Positions 12,250 through 24,116 of a stretch of 64,000 nucleotides of DNA are shown piece by piece. Each line of letters opens with the position of its first letter. The first letter of the stretch is position 1. Both the position numbers and the translations under genes were made by a program. Below the pieces are notes generated by a model, which made no database searches, had not been told where the DNA came from, and was given only the letters and a program-made list of their open reading frames with translations. The DNA is from Nageia nagi (taxonomy: Eukaryota; Pinophyta), in NCBI GenBank assembly GCA_050084985.1, contig JBITNC010000001.1, positions 21,638,001 to 21,702,000 of the forward strand, in the 5' to 3' direction.

Positions 12250-14036
12250 TGGATTTTATATTATTGATCAGTATAATTTAACCTCAAGTATTTGGTTTTA
12301 TTATGTTCTCCATTGTCCATAATAGTAGGGTCCTTGAAAGAGTAGAAGGTGGTGGGGAAGTGTGCTCATGAGGGATTTTCTACACAATCTCTGGATTATA
12401 GGTTGGTTACTATATATGATAAAGGTCAAATGTAATTGAAAAAAGATAAAAATAAGAGTAATATGAAAGATATAAATAAACAAAATAATGAAGCAACTAT
12501 AACTAATTAGACTTAGCATTACCACTCAGATAGCAATCTATAGCCAAGATAATGAATAACAAACTATCTTACTCTTGGGGTCTCATAATCATAATACACA
12601 ACCATAACTTAAGATAATACTTCATGCATAAGATTTACAAAACATAATGAACAACTATGAACTATGAATGGAAAAGATCATTGCATTATATTATCACATA
12701 TGAAAGCATTTCATACACTAGACAAATTTGGTACAATATTTGACCTTTTGGACCTCTAACAATCCACTATTTATATGTTCATATTTACAATTTGGTGGTT
12801 GTCCACCATTACTATACTTAATTATTTATTGAATAAGAATAAAATTAGAAACTATTTAAATGTACAAATTATAATCATAGCTATGGTAAATTGCATAATG
12901 ACTAGGTACAATCAATGCCAAAGTTTAAAAATTTGTTATTTTTTAACTATTGTACTTATTTAATCATAATCTCTTTGATCTATCATTGACTACATCCTAT
13001 TACACTTGTAACTGATTATCAAGGTATGGTCTACTGACTTGATTGGTACAATTTGTGTTTGCACTCTATTAGTAGCAATATAACTTTCTACAACCATTTA
13101 TGGTAATCTTTATAGGTTCAAGTTGTAGGGAATTGTGAGGAAAATGAAAAGTATATCATTGAATTCTATTAGACATATTAACAAAGCCTTGGGGTCAAAC
13201 ACTCATGATTAAGTGGACTTGGGTGTTTCCTTCTACTCACTATCCCTTTCTCAATGTAACAAGTTTTATTTTATCTAGGTAGGGTTTATTGCTCTCTAAG
13301 ACTTTGCTTTACCACCCACTAATTTTTAGTAAAAGGTATGACATCATTGTTTAAAATTAGTGGGCTTTGGATGATATGCTTTTTGAAATATCTCTTGCTG
13401 ATTGCCAATTGTATAGTACCCACTAATGAATTATCTCAATAATTGCTAATTTCTAATAAAGTGTGGGACATCATCAGTCAAAATCAACAGGCTCTAAAGG
13501 ATAGTTATCTAAAATATCTCCTACAAATTTTGGGTGTATGGTATAATTCTTTCTCCAAAAATCCATAGGATTTAAGATATTACTCGTTAGTTACTTTGAC
13601 TTGATAATGACTCATATTTATAATATTTTTTGGAAAGAGTGGCACTTTTATAATACTTGAATCCTGAATTAAACATTTACTTCCCTTACATGTTACACCA
13701 ATTCTTGGACATGCTACACTACTTCTCGAACATGACTTAGACATATTGATAGTATCTTATGACCTCAAACCTATATATAGTTACCAAAAAATATTCAATA
13801 AGAAGTGATCAACCTCTGAGACTTATTTTACATTACAACACCTGGACCTCCTTATATTTAACCAAATTTTGATAAAATTAATTAAGTATAAAGAACAAAC
13901 ACTCTTTTCAATATTTATAAAATCTAAAAGGAGAGCAAGAAATTGAAATTAAGAATAAGTTTATTAAAAGGAATGAAAGAATAAAGAATGAAAAAATGTT
14001 AACCTATTTTCAAAGTGTGATTATGAAAGAATAACA
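12250..14036 (-). repeat. Element A 5' LTR
   Basis: This is the partner of 509-2401. On the minus strand it starts TGTTATTCTTTC at 14036 and ends ..AAAATCCA at 12250, giving TG..CA ends. It drives transcription leftward through the element. It is 1787 bp against 1893 bp for the other copy, the difference coming from several indels. Confidence 0.9.
12765..12777 (-). promoter_or_regulatory. Element A LTR TATA box
   Basis: The minus strand reads CATATAAATAGTG. The same TATAAATAGTGG-type motif occurs at the equivalent place in the LTR of element B (23571) and, altered, in LTR E (28457). Shared position in three related LTRs supports a core promoter; transcription start is not visible. Confidence 0.55.
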
Positions 14037-14870
14037 CTCCTTTCATATTATCTAGCCTAATCTCTCTATTCTTGCCAATATACCAAATGCCAAGTGCACT
14101 ATATGTATGATATGAAATGATCTAAACACCTCTCTCATCTAATACCTCAGCTCAAAAAATGAGTAATGAAGAAAATATTTTATATGGAAAAAAAATAATG
14201 GAACATGTTGTGGTCACCTTCTTTTCTTGACCTCTAATACATAGGCAAATATAGAAAAATATGTGGTTCCCAAGTGGATTTTTTTATTGCATATATAGAA
14301 TGATGAGATGAAAATAATGTAACATATTATGGATTCCTTCATCATTTTGTCTATATCAAAACCTTTATACAAATGAATTATGACATATGATATGAAACTA
14401 TGTTTGTATCATACATCTTCCACATTGAAGTCCATGAAACTATATCTGCATTATGTATCTTCCGCATTTTCCATACATGTATATTAGTTTTATGTTCTAT
14501 TTTAATATTTCAAAAAGTGCCTTTTAGGTGTGTGGATGTGTATACTTAGTACTTGTAAATCAAATATTGTAGTATCAGTAGTATAGAGAATATTTGAATA
14601 ATATCATATCATATGGTATAATAGCATCATTTAAGACCAATATGGTGTAATTATATCCTTTCATATCATATGTTAGTGTATTTGGATCATTTTATATCAT
14701 ATGCTTAATCGTGAATATACCTTTATCTTTCATCATTTCCATATATATAAATGATGACTAGTCAGTTCCATTAGTCTATCCTTCAGTAGCCCATGGCCAA
14801 CATCATAATTTGGCTCACTTTGATTGAGCTTGGATGCCAAAATACTGATAAAACTTGAATTGGGTTTGTA
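14037..14870. repeat. C1 dispersed repeat, AT-rich part
   Basis: This stretch aligns with 45740-46330 (C2). Shared pieces include the ccaatataccaaatgcc / ccaatacaccaaatacc start, the aaaaagtgc..gtgtggatgtgt block, the tatcatatggtat..catcattt..gaccaatatggtgtaatta block, and the gtgactagtcagttccatta block. A short piece near 14560 (taatacttagtacttgtaaat) is PPR-derived in C2. It leads directly into the PPR debris. Confidence 0.7.
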
Positions 14871-14874
14871 GATG

Positions 14875-16020
14875 TATCTAGTTGGTGCTTTGTAAATGAA
14901 ATATTGTGGTTTTGAATGCTTAGATAGACATGTATGCAAAATGTAGAATAATACTCAATTCCTATAGATATATATGCAAAATATGAGCTCTAAAACAAGG
15001 TATGGACATCTGTCAAAGAGTAGTTGAAAATGGTTTTACCTTTAATATTATGGTTGTGACTACCCTGATAGACATGTATGCAAAATGTGAAACAATACAC
15101 AAGGCTTGATATTTATTTCACAAGATACATGATATGATATCAAATAATATTTTCTTAAAGTCTCTAAAGTCTTTCATTTTTTGCATATCCTACAATCATA
15201 GGATTAATCATTATACATGCATTGTTGACCTTCTTAGTCATGTAGGCTATCTTGAGGGACCTTTGAACTTAATTGACAAAATACCTATAAACCTTAAATT
15301 GGTTGTGTGCATGTTTGTACTTCATACTTATAAATAAATGTTATGGTTCATGCAAGCTATCTTGAAGGAGCTTTAAACTTCACTGCTAAACCCTAAATTG
15401 GGTGTTTTTATGTGTCTACTTGGTGCTTGTAATTTGAATGTTATTGTATAAGAATGCTATCTTAAGGAAGATTTTAACTTCATTGCTAAAATACATGTAA
15501 ATCCTAAGTTGGATGTTAAATGTGTTTACTTGGTGCTTGTAAATTGAATGTAGTGGTTTGTGCAGGCTATGGGAGTTTTGAACTTTATTTTCAAAATACC
15601 AATAAACCCTAAATTAGGTATGTGCATGTATCTACTTGGTGCTTGTAAATCAAATTTTGTAAGTTTATTTGATAAGATACATAATGTAAATAAATTTTTA
15701 TAGTCTACAATGATTGTGCCATACATAAAATGGATTTTTTGAAAAAGGCCCATAGACACATGAAATAGGTGGAAGAATAAAATGGATTTGTTTGATAATA
15801 TGCATGATAAAAACATAGTTTCATGGTCTATAATGATTGTGTGATACATAAAAAGGTATTTCTAAAAAAGTCCCATAGACACAAGAAACAAATTGAAGAA
15901 TACAAAAGATCTAAGATAATTTTGACAAAATGCATGACACAAATAGAGTTTCATGGTTTACAATGTTTACAAGATTCATTGGTTTTCTAAAATAATGTAT
16001 AAATATTCAAAGCATATACC
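14875..16020 (+). pseudogene. C1 PPR-gene debris with tandemly repeated motifs
   Basis: This derives from a PLS-class pentatricopeptide repeat gene, a family of organellar RNA-binding proteins. One frame at 14999-15334 reads GMDICQRVVENGF, TTLIDMYAKCETIHKA, a TGA stop, YLFHKIHDM, then HYTCIVDLLSHVGYLEG and DKIPI. These are the TxLIDMYAKC, ArxLFdKM and HYxCmVDLLgRaG signatures. The stop stands where C2 has CGA (Arg). From about 15239 the unit GYLEGALNFI..KIPINPK....MCLLGAC is repeated about four times every 100-112 bp. From about 15650 the LFDxMHDKNIVSWSIMIV unit is repeated about three times (clearest at 15780-15840). There is no start codon or organelle-targeting region. It is a rearranged fragment, not an expressed gene. 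Confidence 0.8.
15239..15670 (+). repeat. Tandem PPR C-terminal motif units (about 4 copies, 100-112 bp)
   Basis: Units start near 15239, 15345, 15440 and 15565. Each contains a version of ggctatcttgaggga, aaacccta(a)attgg and ctacttggtgcttgtaa. Translation of the unit gives the PPR/E-type segment ending CLLGAC. Units differ from each other by substitutions and small deletions, so the duplication is old. Confidence 0.72.
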
Positions 16021-18040
16021 TATATTGCAAAATGTAGAAGAATACAAGCTCATGGACTATAGAAGAATACTACAAGGTTACAAATTGAAATACTTATTTT
16101 TACCACCCAATTTTTGATTAATAATTTTGTTTCACTTTTTCCTTAAGTTACGTATCTAGTAAAAATTTATTTTTTTCATTAATAAACAAAAAATACACAA
16201 AAATTAAATAATCTAAAATCCAAAATTAATGATTTTTCAAGATCATATCTTTTTCATCGCAAAAAAGAGTTTGAACTATTAGGTAGTATCTTTCACCTTA
16301 GAGGAAAGAGCATATTTTATACATTGACATGGAATTTGATTTCTATGAAACCATTGAATACCATCCTCTATGCTTGATCATGAGCACTTACCCTAAACAT
16401 GAGTGGAATATTACCCTACTCAACCATTGAATGATAAGCTTCAAAATTCCATTTTCAAAGCCAAGTGTTCATTTTAGACATTGAGAAGTAAAAGTCAATT
16501 TTCACTAAAGTTATTAAGCCAAAAACATCTTTATTTCTAAAATTGAAGTGAAAAATGATGAAAATTGACTATATTTTTATTCTTCTTTATCAAATCAAGT
16601 GTTCCATCTACTTGGATGAAACTAAGCACTTTTGTGTGATCACATCACTTTCTATCTCAAATTGATGTAATTGAAGTGTTTTTAATGGTTGCAACAACCT
16701 ATGTATCAAGTTTGGCATGATAAAGGCTTTTTATGTTATCTCATAATATTAAAAAGATACTCAACATGAATTAGTTTATTTCTTGATCATGCTGCCTATT
16801 AGTTTGAACTTGACTCAATCAAGTGGTAAACATCAACTCACTTCTAACCATTTGATTTAGGGCAATACCATCTGGATTACTGCCTCATGTCCCATACTAC
16901 CTACTACATCTATAAATACCCCCCACCTTATTCATTTGCATCTAATGTACCTTTAGGTACTTTCCATGGTGAGTTAGTTGGTTAGGTGAGAAAAAAATAG
17001 CTTGCATGTTATTGGAGTGGTTTGAGAAGCAAGTGAGAGAGACCAAGGCCTATCTAGTGGTTGCATCAAATTAAGATTTAAGCCAAAGTGAATTAAGGCT
17101 ACCCAAACATTATTAATTTATTTATTTTCTCCCATGTTGATTGAATAAATATAATAAGGTCCATAGAACTTAGCTTGATTGAGAGTCTTTTTCCCTTATC
17201 ACTTTGCATTTGAAGTTAAATTTGAAATGAATTTCATAGACCCTTTATTGCATTAATTTGTACATTAACTGGAAGTGAATAAAGTAAAATATTTATTGTA
17301 TTAGTTAAACATGAACACATAGTGATTAACCCCTTTACCTTTGTTACATCATTTTCAACTATAAAGTAGAAGTGACCAAATCATGGCCATTAATCACATG
17401 GAAGTTGATATTAATGTTAAAAGCAACTAAGGTGAAGTAGTTTTGGTAAGCACTTACATGTTCACCATAAAGTGACTAAATAAATACGTTATCATATGTT
17501 GTTGTTTTTTAGTTAGATCAAGTAAAGGAAAGTTATTATCACATGATTTTGATTGTTGTAAAAAGCAACTAAGTAAAGAAAACCCTTGTCTCATTGTCTT
17601 TAACCTTAAATTCATAGCAACTAAGGCTTGTTGTTGTCACATCAAGTTTAAAATCAAACTAGCATGACTAAGGCTTGTTGTTATCACATGCATGTTATCA
17701 TTAGCCTCAATCTAACTAAGGAATTTCTTTGGTCATTTTGAGTTAGCCTTTTATTTGGATGCTATTAAAGGAAAAAAGTTAATTTTGAGAAAATGAAATT
17801 TTTGATAAAAATAAAATTTTTGATGATAATGTCAATTTTATCTGGAAATGATGGCTAAGGTAAATTTTTTCATTTTGGAAGGATAAGTAAGGTAAAGAAG
17901 AATGAGGCTAGCTATACCTAGTTGAGAAAGAGTAGTTTCATGGAATTAAAGAAGGATGGGTGATTTAAATAGAGGGTTTGATATTATGATAGACTTGAAA
18001 ATATTGGAGATCCAAAGTGGAATCACATCGGTCCCATTTT
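16021..18040. other. Non-coding AT-rich region between C1 and element D
   Basis: No conserved coding motif is seen on either strand. Poly-A/T runs and scattered actaag- and catcac-type short repeats (17400-17700) are present. A TATA-like site at 16911 is listed separately. Removing element D would join this stretch to the left edge of element B. Confidence 0.5.
16909..16920 (+). promoter_or_regulatory. Possible TATA box
   Basis: The sequence tctataaatacc is a good match to the plant TATA consensus, followed by a C-rich run. No gene or reading frame follows within 1 kb. It may be a relic LTR promoter or chance. Confidence 0.25.
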
Positions 18041-18484
18041 TGATGAAATTGAAGGATTCCATGTAACCAATATCACCTTGAAGTTTCTCCAAAAAATCTA
18101 CCATTCATCTATCTAGCAAAATAAGAAACAAACACACCAAAATAACACATCTGTATAGTGGTTCCTCCATCTCGTAGGAGTACATACACTTTGAACCATC
18201 CTTTCTACTACTTTCTCACAAGATAACTCTCTTACAAATTCTAAAGATAAGCATTATTACCATGCTTCATCAAGTTACATAATGAGAGGGGTACATATCT
18301 ATTTATAAAAATAAACCCACCTTTTAAACTTCCTTTTACCCAAGGGTAAGGTTAAATGTGTTTCTATATTTATTCTCTTAATGCTTTAAGGTATCTAAAT
18401 ATACTTTAAGCATTAAATGAATTTACATTAAAGAAAAATATTAAATAATAAATACTACACAATATTACATTACAATGTACAACA
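18041..18484 (-). repeat. Element D 3' LTR
   Basis: It aligns with 21696-22154 throughout: tgatgaaattgaagg at the left, the ccattcatct..ccaaaataaca block, gtggttcctccatctc, ttctcacaagataactct, and ..ttacattacaatgt at the right. It ends TG..CA. Confidence 0.9.
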
Positions 18485-18493
18485 CTCCCCCTT
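18485..18493 (-). other. Element D polypurine tract
   Basis: The minus strand reads AAGGGGGAG directly before the LTR start TGTTGTAC. This is the primer position for plus-strand DNA synthesis and confirms the minus orientation. Confidence 0.7.
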
Positions 18494-19269
18494 AATGTAA
18501 TATTGGGTAGGAAGTTGAAAAGACAAAGAGAAAGAGTAAGAGAGAGTTCTCCTCCATAGAGATACAAATGGAGATGAAACTTTTACATATTTGAGAAAGT
18601 AATAGAATATATATGGTTCTCAATAGCTCAACTACTTAACCATTTTAATAAATTATTTGACAATACAATAATTAACCAGAAAATGGTTTCTTTGTACAAG
18701 AGTAGTCATTCAACAACTTGTTTATATGATGAGCCTCCATGAGGTTGCATACCTAAAGTCACCTGCAATATCAAGAAGAAATGTGCAAGCTATATGAAAA
18801 TCATACATAATATCAATTAGATACATCATATGCAATTATATAAGATATATATCATCCAAAACTAATCAAAAGATACCAACTCATCACATATGATCAACAT
18901 CAAATATGATATACATCATCAACTATATATCATATGTGCATAAAAAATGTATCATCCATAACATGATATCAACAATATCATATGTGCACTACACAAAAAA
19001 TGTACTATCACCAAGTTATATGCATTCTCAACTAAGGATATAAAAAATATCATCAATCTTTATAAAAACAAATTTGATTTTTGATTTTTGATTTTTGTGA
19101 TTGTTTATTTTAGATCATTATTTTATATTTGTTAGGGTATATGAAGGTGTCATCACATAACAATATTTATTTATTTAATTCTCTTCCTTAATAAAAACTT
19201 TACCAAATAAATACTTATGTGACCATGTTATCTTAACCATGTCACAAATGATCAAAAAATAATTTAATT

Positions 19270-20080
19270 AAACCACCAAGTTTAGATTTTTAAGCCATAA
19301 ATGCCAACTTGACCAAACACATACAAAATAAACTTGACTTTACCAAAAGTGAGTTAAGATACCACAATGAATAAATTTAACTTTACCAAGAGTGACTCAA
19401 TATGCCATAATGAATAAACTTGACTTTACCATAACCATGTTACTAGTTAAGATGTATATTATGGAAAAAAGTAGCATTCATCCAACAAAGATGCAATTTT
19501 TCATCAAAGATTGTAATGTGAGAGAAGGGAAATCTTTTTTAACCACTCCAACATTCAACAATCAATTCATATTCATGGATATAGCTTCCACCATAGAAAT
19601 AAAAAAAGGTATGGCAAATGGTGCACTATAAGTCATCACTAAGATGCCAAGACAATCCTTATAGTCAACCGTACAAAAAAGGAGCTTGGATTTATGGTTT
19701 ACTATAAGTCATCACAAAGATCCCAAGCTAATACTTATAGTTAACCAAAAAAAAGATGTTTGAATTTTATACTTGCTAGTAATGTGGCACAATTCATCAA
19801 CATGGATAAACTTTCCAAATATGAAAGTACTGTGGTAGTAATCCATAAACATTTTCAAACATGGAAGTAAAATGTGGTATTAATCCAAGAAGAAGTGTCC
19901 ATTTCACTAAAATGTGAACCATTAAGGTTAGTGCATATCATAGTTTGAAAGAAAGTTTTACTTAATTTTTCACTTCAAATACTATGCATATTGTAACCAA
20001 TAAGGATAGTGTATATTAAAGTTTGAAAGAAAATTTTACTTAAATTATCACTTCAAACATTAGGCACATCCACACAATGC
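19270..20080. repeat. Element D internal tandem duplications
   Basis: Three local duplications are visible. Units of about 50-60 bp ending ataaacttgactttacca repeat at 19290-19440. Two units of about 90 bp containing ctataagtcatcac are at 19628-19745. Two units of about 100 bp containing gtttgaaagaaa.ttttactta are at 19915-20070. All lie inside the non-coding body of D. Confidence 0.6.
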
Positions 20081-20864
20081 ATATTCACAACAAATAAAAA
20101 GTGCATAAGATATATTTATTTAAATAAGGTCCATATTTAATGTAATTTCTCCCATTTTTTGTTCACAAAATGATACAAGAGAAAAAAAAAATTGCATTAA
20201 AGATTGGGTTGCAATATATTAATGCTATCAATTTGATTTAAATATATCCAACATTATCTAATACTTTCAAAAGTTGCATAAAAAATAATAATGGTTGCAA
20301 GCAGTTATTTTTGCAAAAATGATCTAAATTATTTTCATACTTGACAAGTTGCCAAAAAATAACACATATTGCAAAACTAACACATATGCTTTATTAATTT
20401 AAAAATTGGTAATGGTTAAATACTATATAAAGTGAGATTTTAAAAACAATTTGCACTCATTAAAGTTGATTTTGACCAATTAATCAACAAAAAGTTATAA
20501 ATTTTTTATTAGAGTGTTTTGGTTTTAAATATTTTGCCAAATTTAAAAAATACATTGATGTTACCACCTACCATCAAAAGTACATTTTAAAAAAAAATAT
20601 ATAAGATATTTCAACAAAAGTCTTTGTTTATATAAAAAATTCATTATGTGCAAATTTATCATAGACTCTTTTATAAATCTTATAATAGTATAACATAAAA
20701 AAGGAATAAATTAAACTTTATATTTACCTTTCTAAAAAAAAAAAAACCTTCATTACATATAGAGGTTCTATACCAAACCCTCTAGTGGAAGAGAGGGGAA
20801 AACATTTGTAGGAAATTTGCAATAGAGAGGATTAGAGTACAAAAAATTATAGCACATCACCCAA

Positions 20865-21130
20865 GGGTGAGCCTCTAAAAGCCACCTCACATGCCTCTAA
20901 GGATTGCATGCCACCCAAGGCTGCACAAGCCACCTAGGGACCATGCCCACTAGAGGCTGCACAAGCCACCTAGGGGCTATGCAAGCCACTTAGGGGTTGT
21001 GCACCCACTGGAGGCTACTCCCACTTTGGGTTGTGCCCACTAGGGGTCACACCTACTAGAGGCTACACAAGCCCCCAGGGGTTGCTTTCACTAGGGCTAC
21101 ACCAACCACTTGGGGCTGTGTGCCTCTATT
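20865..21130. repeat. Degenerate GC-rich minisatellite in element D
   Basis: A run of imperfect units of about 20-30 bp resembles aagccacctaggggctgtgc, as in cacaagccacctagg and caagccacttagggg. It is distinctly richer in G and C than the surrounding DNA. No coding sense is visible. Confidence 0.65.
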
Positions 21131-21680
21131 TTTTAATTAAAAAAAATCTTTTTAATTAAAAATAAAAAATTTAATATATATTAAAAAAGTTTTCTTATAA
21201 AAAATACTTTTTTTTGAAACTTAAAAAAAGATGCTCCTTTTTTTTATAAAACCAATATATACAAATCATATTGTGAAAAAAAAAATAATTGAAGCATTAG
21301 AATTTTGCATGCATGAAAATAATTTTATTTTTACAAACATTTTAGTATTATAAAAAATATTGCAATAATAGCATTAAAGTAAAAATTTTGCACTTTTAAT
21401 TATTTCTACATAAGTAGAAGCTTGTGAAATTAAACTGTTAAGAACTCATTATTGCTAAATTTAAGCAAAATTACTCAAAATTTACAATTAACATATTATT
21501 GGTACACATTAACTAATCTTAAAAAATTGCAACTAACAAAATAATGCATAGAAATACCATAAGAATAAACTAACATGGTAGGAGGAAGATTATACATTCA
21601 ATCCCTTTTACCTCAATAGCATAGATGGAGAAAGAAAAGGAATGGACATTCAAGGTTGTTGAAGTAGAGACTCTAAGAAT

Positions 21681-21693
21681 GGCTTTGATACCA
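21681..21693 (-). other. Element D primer-binding site (tRNA-Met type)
   Basis: The minus strand reads TGGTATCAAAGCC two bases after the LTR end. It differs by a single G-to-A change from TGGTATCAGAGCC, the common plant initiator-tRNA-Met PBS. Confidence 0.85.
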
Positions 21694-21695
21694 CT

Positions 21696-22154
21696 TGATG
21701 GAATTGAAGGATTCTATATAACCAAGATCACCTTGAAATTCCTCCAAAAATCTACCATTCATCTGTCTACCAAAAAAAGAAATAAATACACAAAAATAAC
21801 ATATCATATAAAGTGGTTCCTCCATCTCTTCGAAGTACATATACTTTGAACTATCCTTTCTATTACTTTCTCATAAGATAACTCTCCTACATATTCTCAA
21901 GATAAGCATTACAATGCTTCACCAAGTTACATAATGAGAGAGGTGTCTCTCTATTTATAAAAAGAAACCCACCCTTTAACCTTCCTTTTACCCAAGAGTA
22001 AGGTTAAAGGTGTTTCTATATTTATTCCTCTTTCTATATTTATTCTCTTCATGCTTTAAGGTATCTAAAGATACTTTAAGCATCAATTAAATTTACATTA
22101 AGGAAAAATATTACATAAAAAATACTACACAATATTACATTGCAATTTCTAACA
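21696..22154 (-). repeat. Element D 5' LTR
   Basis: This is the partner of 18041-18484, 459 bp. On the minus strand it starts TGTTAGAAATTGC at 22154. A short internal duplication (tttctatatttattc) at 22012-22040 accounts for part of the length difference. Confidence 0.9.
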
Positions 22155-22173
22155 GTTTTCATATTGAGAGAAA

Positions 22174-24094
22174 TGTTATTCTTGCAAAATTACACTCAAA
22201 AAGGGGTAATATTCTTTACATTCATTATTCTTTCATTTGTTCATTCCTTTTCCAATAAAAGTTTTGTATACTTTATGTTTCTTATTCTCCTTTATTTCAT
22301 TTATAAATACTTGTACAAAATTAATTTTGAGTTTACATTGTATATACTTAGTCTTTTTCTTAAGAGTATTGTATTATATATGGCTTTAGTTAGAATGTGG
22401 TTTTGTTTAAGTAGTTATGGGTCATATTTGTATTGTTGAGTCTTAGGAAGTAGAGAGTCATTCAAAATTATCATTTTGTTATAAGGAAAGTGTTGTTCAT
22501 GTAGATTCAAATGAGTCATTTTCGAGAGTGTGTATAAGTCATATGGTAAAGAGTATCCATTTTGTAATATCAACTAAGTCATTTCTTAGATTTGTCTAAG
22601 TCCAATCTAGGTCTTGTTTCTTGGTATTATTGTATATAGTCTATGTGTATGTCTATGTCAAGTCCAAGCCCTATCTCTAATCTTGTTACTTAGATTTCAA
22701 TCTTGTATAGTGCAGGGGTTATTTCCAAACATTGTTGTACATAGTTTTTTGTTCTAGTTAAGTCATATAATGGGCATTGTTAATAGAAATAAATGAAATA
22801 TATCTCATGAAAATTTATAGGTGATATCATAATTTTCAATAGAAATCAATGGGCTCTAGATAACTTAGTCATTAGGTGATCCCAATTGTTCTTCATGGGG
22901 GGAGTTATTCACATCTTTGTATTTAGTAAACCCTACCAATTTTGAGTAATCGTATCATACTTTTTTGGAGAAATTGATGGGTACTAAACATGTTAGGTTT
23001 CAATAATGCTCAATGATGTGTAACAAGACCATCTAGGGAAAAGTGAGTATTATAAGAAGAGAGGAACACCTAGGTTCACTTAATCAAGAGTGTATGACCC
23101 CCAAGACTCTACCAATGTTTCAACTACAATTCATTTCTAAGTGAGAGTAGTAGTTCACTCTTAGATTCAAATTGTTATATCTTCCTTCACCCTTATAGTA
23201 GTCAATGCCAAAACTATAGAAGAAGCATTTAATGATTACAAAGGGTTGGTATATCACCAATTGATTAAGCAACTTAATTGCACATACAAATATGGTGAAC
23301 CATAGCTCATTAATTTAGCAATAATTCAAATGTGCAATGGTCAAGAGATAAAGAATGATTGATTGCGATTAGATAGGTACATGATTAAAGGACTGTAAAT
23401 TAAGAGAATTAATATTACATTAGGACCATAATCCATAATCAGTTATAGTTATACATTTTCTTATACATGATTTTAAATATTTATGTCTATTATGTTCTTA
23501 GTCAATAGGGTAGTTGTAGTCATTAATGGTGGACAACTATCTATTTTGTAAATAGAATATTATAAATAGTGGATTATTAGAGGTCCAAAAGGTTAAAAAT
23601 TTTAGCAAAGTTATCCAATATGAGAAGTGTTTTATATATGATAATGCAATATTATGGTATTTTTTCCTCTACAATTTGTGGTTATTATCTTATTTTGTAA
23701 TTGTTATGTATAAATTATTATCATAAATTATGGTTGTATATTATGATTATGAGATTCCAATAGTAAGTTAGTTATTCTATTCTTAGTCTTGAAAATGGAT
23801 TACTTCCTATGTAATGATCCTTAAGCTGATTAGTTATAGTTTGCTTTCTATAGTTTAGATTTTATCTCTTTCCTATTACTCTTGACCTCTTTTATCTTTT
23901 TTTTTTCAATTACTTTTGACCTCTTTCATTGATAGGAATTGATCTATAAGCTAGAGATTAAGTAGACAACTCCCATAAGTGCACTACCCCACCACTTTCT
24001 ACTCATTCAAGAACCCTACTATTATCAATAAATGGAGAACTATACCAACCAAACCTTTAGGTTACATTATATTTATCAATAGTATACATGTTCA
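22174..24094 (+). repeat. Element B 5' LTR
   Basis: It starts TGTTATTCTTGC and ends ..catgttca just before tttt and the PBS. It aligns with 36323-38189, for example at cttgcaaaattaca, aaaggggtaatattcttta, and ttccttttccaataaaa. A TATA-like tataaatagt is at 23571. Confidence 0.9.
23571..23580 (+). promoter_or_regulatory. Element B LTR TATA box
   Basis: Tataaatagt occupies the same aligned place as the motif in element A's LTR. In the 3' LTR copy it has drifted (tacatagtag near 37710). Confidence 0.5.
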
Positions 24095-24098
24095 TTTT

Positions 24099-24116
24099 TG
24101 GCATTCCCAATGAGAT
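24099..24116 (+). other. Element B primer-binding site
   Basis: TGGCATTCCCAATGAGAT lies four bases after the LTR end. It matches the element A site except for transitions and one indel-free mismatch block. The tRNA was not identified. Confidence 0.75.

Larger units (their letters stand above)
509..14036 (-). mobile_element. Element A: decayed Ty3/gypsy LTR retrotransposon (Tat-like, with additional RNase H)
   Basis: Two related LTRs in the same orientation (509-2401 and 12250-14036) bracket about 9.8 kb of decayed coding DNA. Read on the minus strand the order is 5' LTR, PBS, gag, protease, additional RNase H, RT, RNase H, integrase, a 4 kb post-integrase region and 3' LTR. The reading frame is broken by many stops and frameshifts, so the copy is dead. 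The integrase-after-RT order places it in Ty3/gypsy. The extra RNase H and long 3' part point to the Tat group; that assignment is inferred from family knowledge. No target-site duplication could be matched, so one edge may be eroded. Element B is a close relative. Confidence 0.9.
18041..22154 (-). mobile_element. Element D: non-coding LTR element with tRNA-Met-type PBS (LARD-like)
   Basis: LTRs of 444 and 459 bp bracket about 3.2 kb with no recognisable coding domain. On the minus strand the LTR starts TGTT and ends ..CAATTCCATCA or ..TTTCATCA. The PBS TGGTATCAAAGCC lies next to the right LTR. A polypurine tract (AAGGGGGAG) abuts the left LTR. Flanking bases atttt and gtttt match at 4 of 5 positions, consistent with a 5-bp target duplication. 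Long internal non-coding DNA without gag-pol fits a large retrotransposon derivative that depends on another element's enzymes. The PBS type is the one usual for Ty1/copia but is not exclusive to it. Confidence 0.85.

Noticed and set aside
14037-14041. A target-site duplication for element A.
   Set aside because: The flanks ctcct and cacca do not match, and shifting the edges by a few bases does not give a convincing pair.
15526-15849. A 107-codon minus-strand frame with two similar halves.
   Set aside because: It is the complement of the tandem PPR motif units, which make sense on the plus strand.
16909-16920. A TATA box that could belong to a host gene.
   Set aside because: No reading frame with domain signal follows, and no splice-linked exons could be recognised within several kb. 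It is kept only as a low-confidence site.
21625-21849. A 74-codon plus-strand frame beginning MEKEKEWTFK.
   Set aside because: It runs across the PBS and into the LTR of the minus-strand element D, so it is unlikely to be a gene.
22140-22439. A 99-codon hydrophobic plus-strand frame.
   Set aside because: It spans the junction of element D and the start of the B LTR, so it is a chance frame within LTR DNA.
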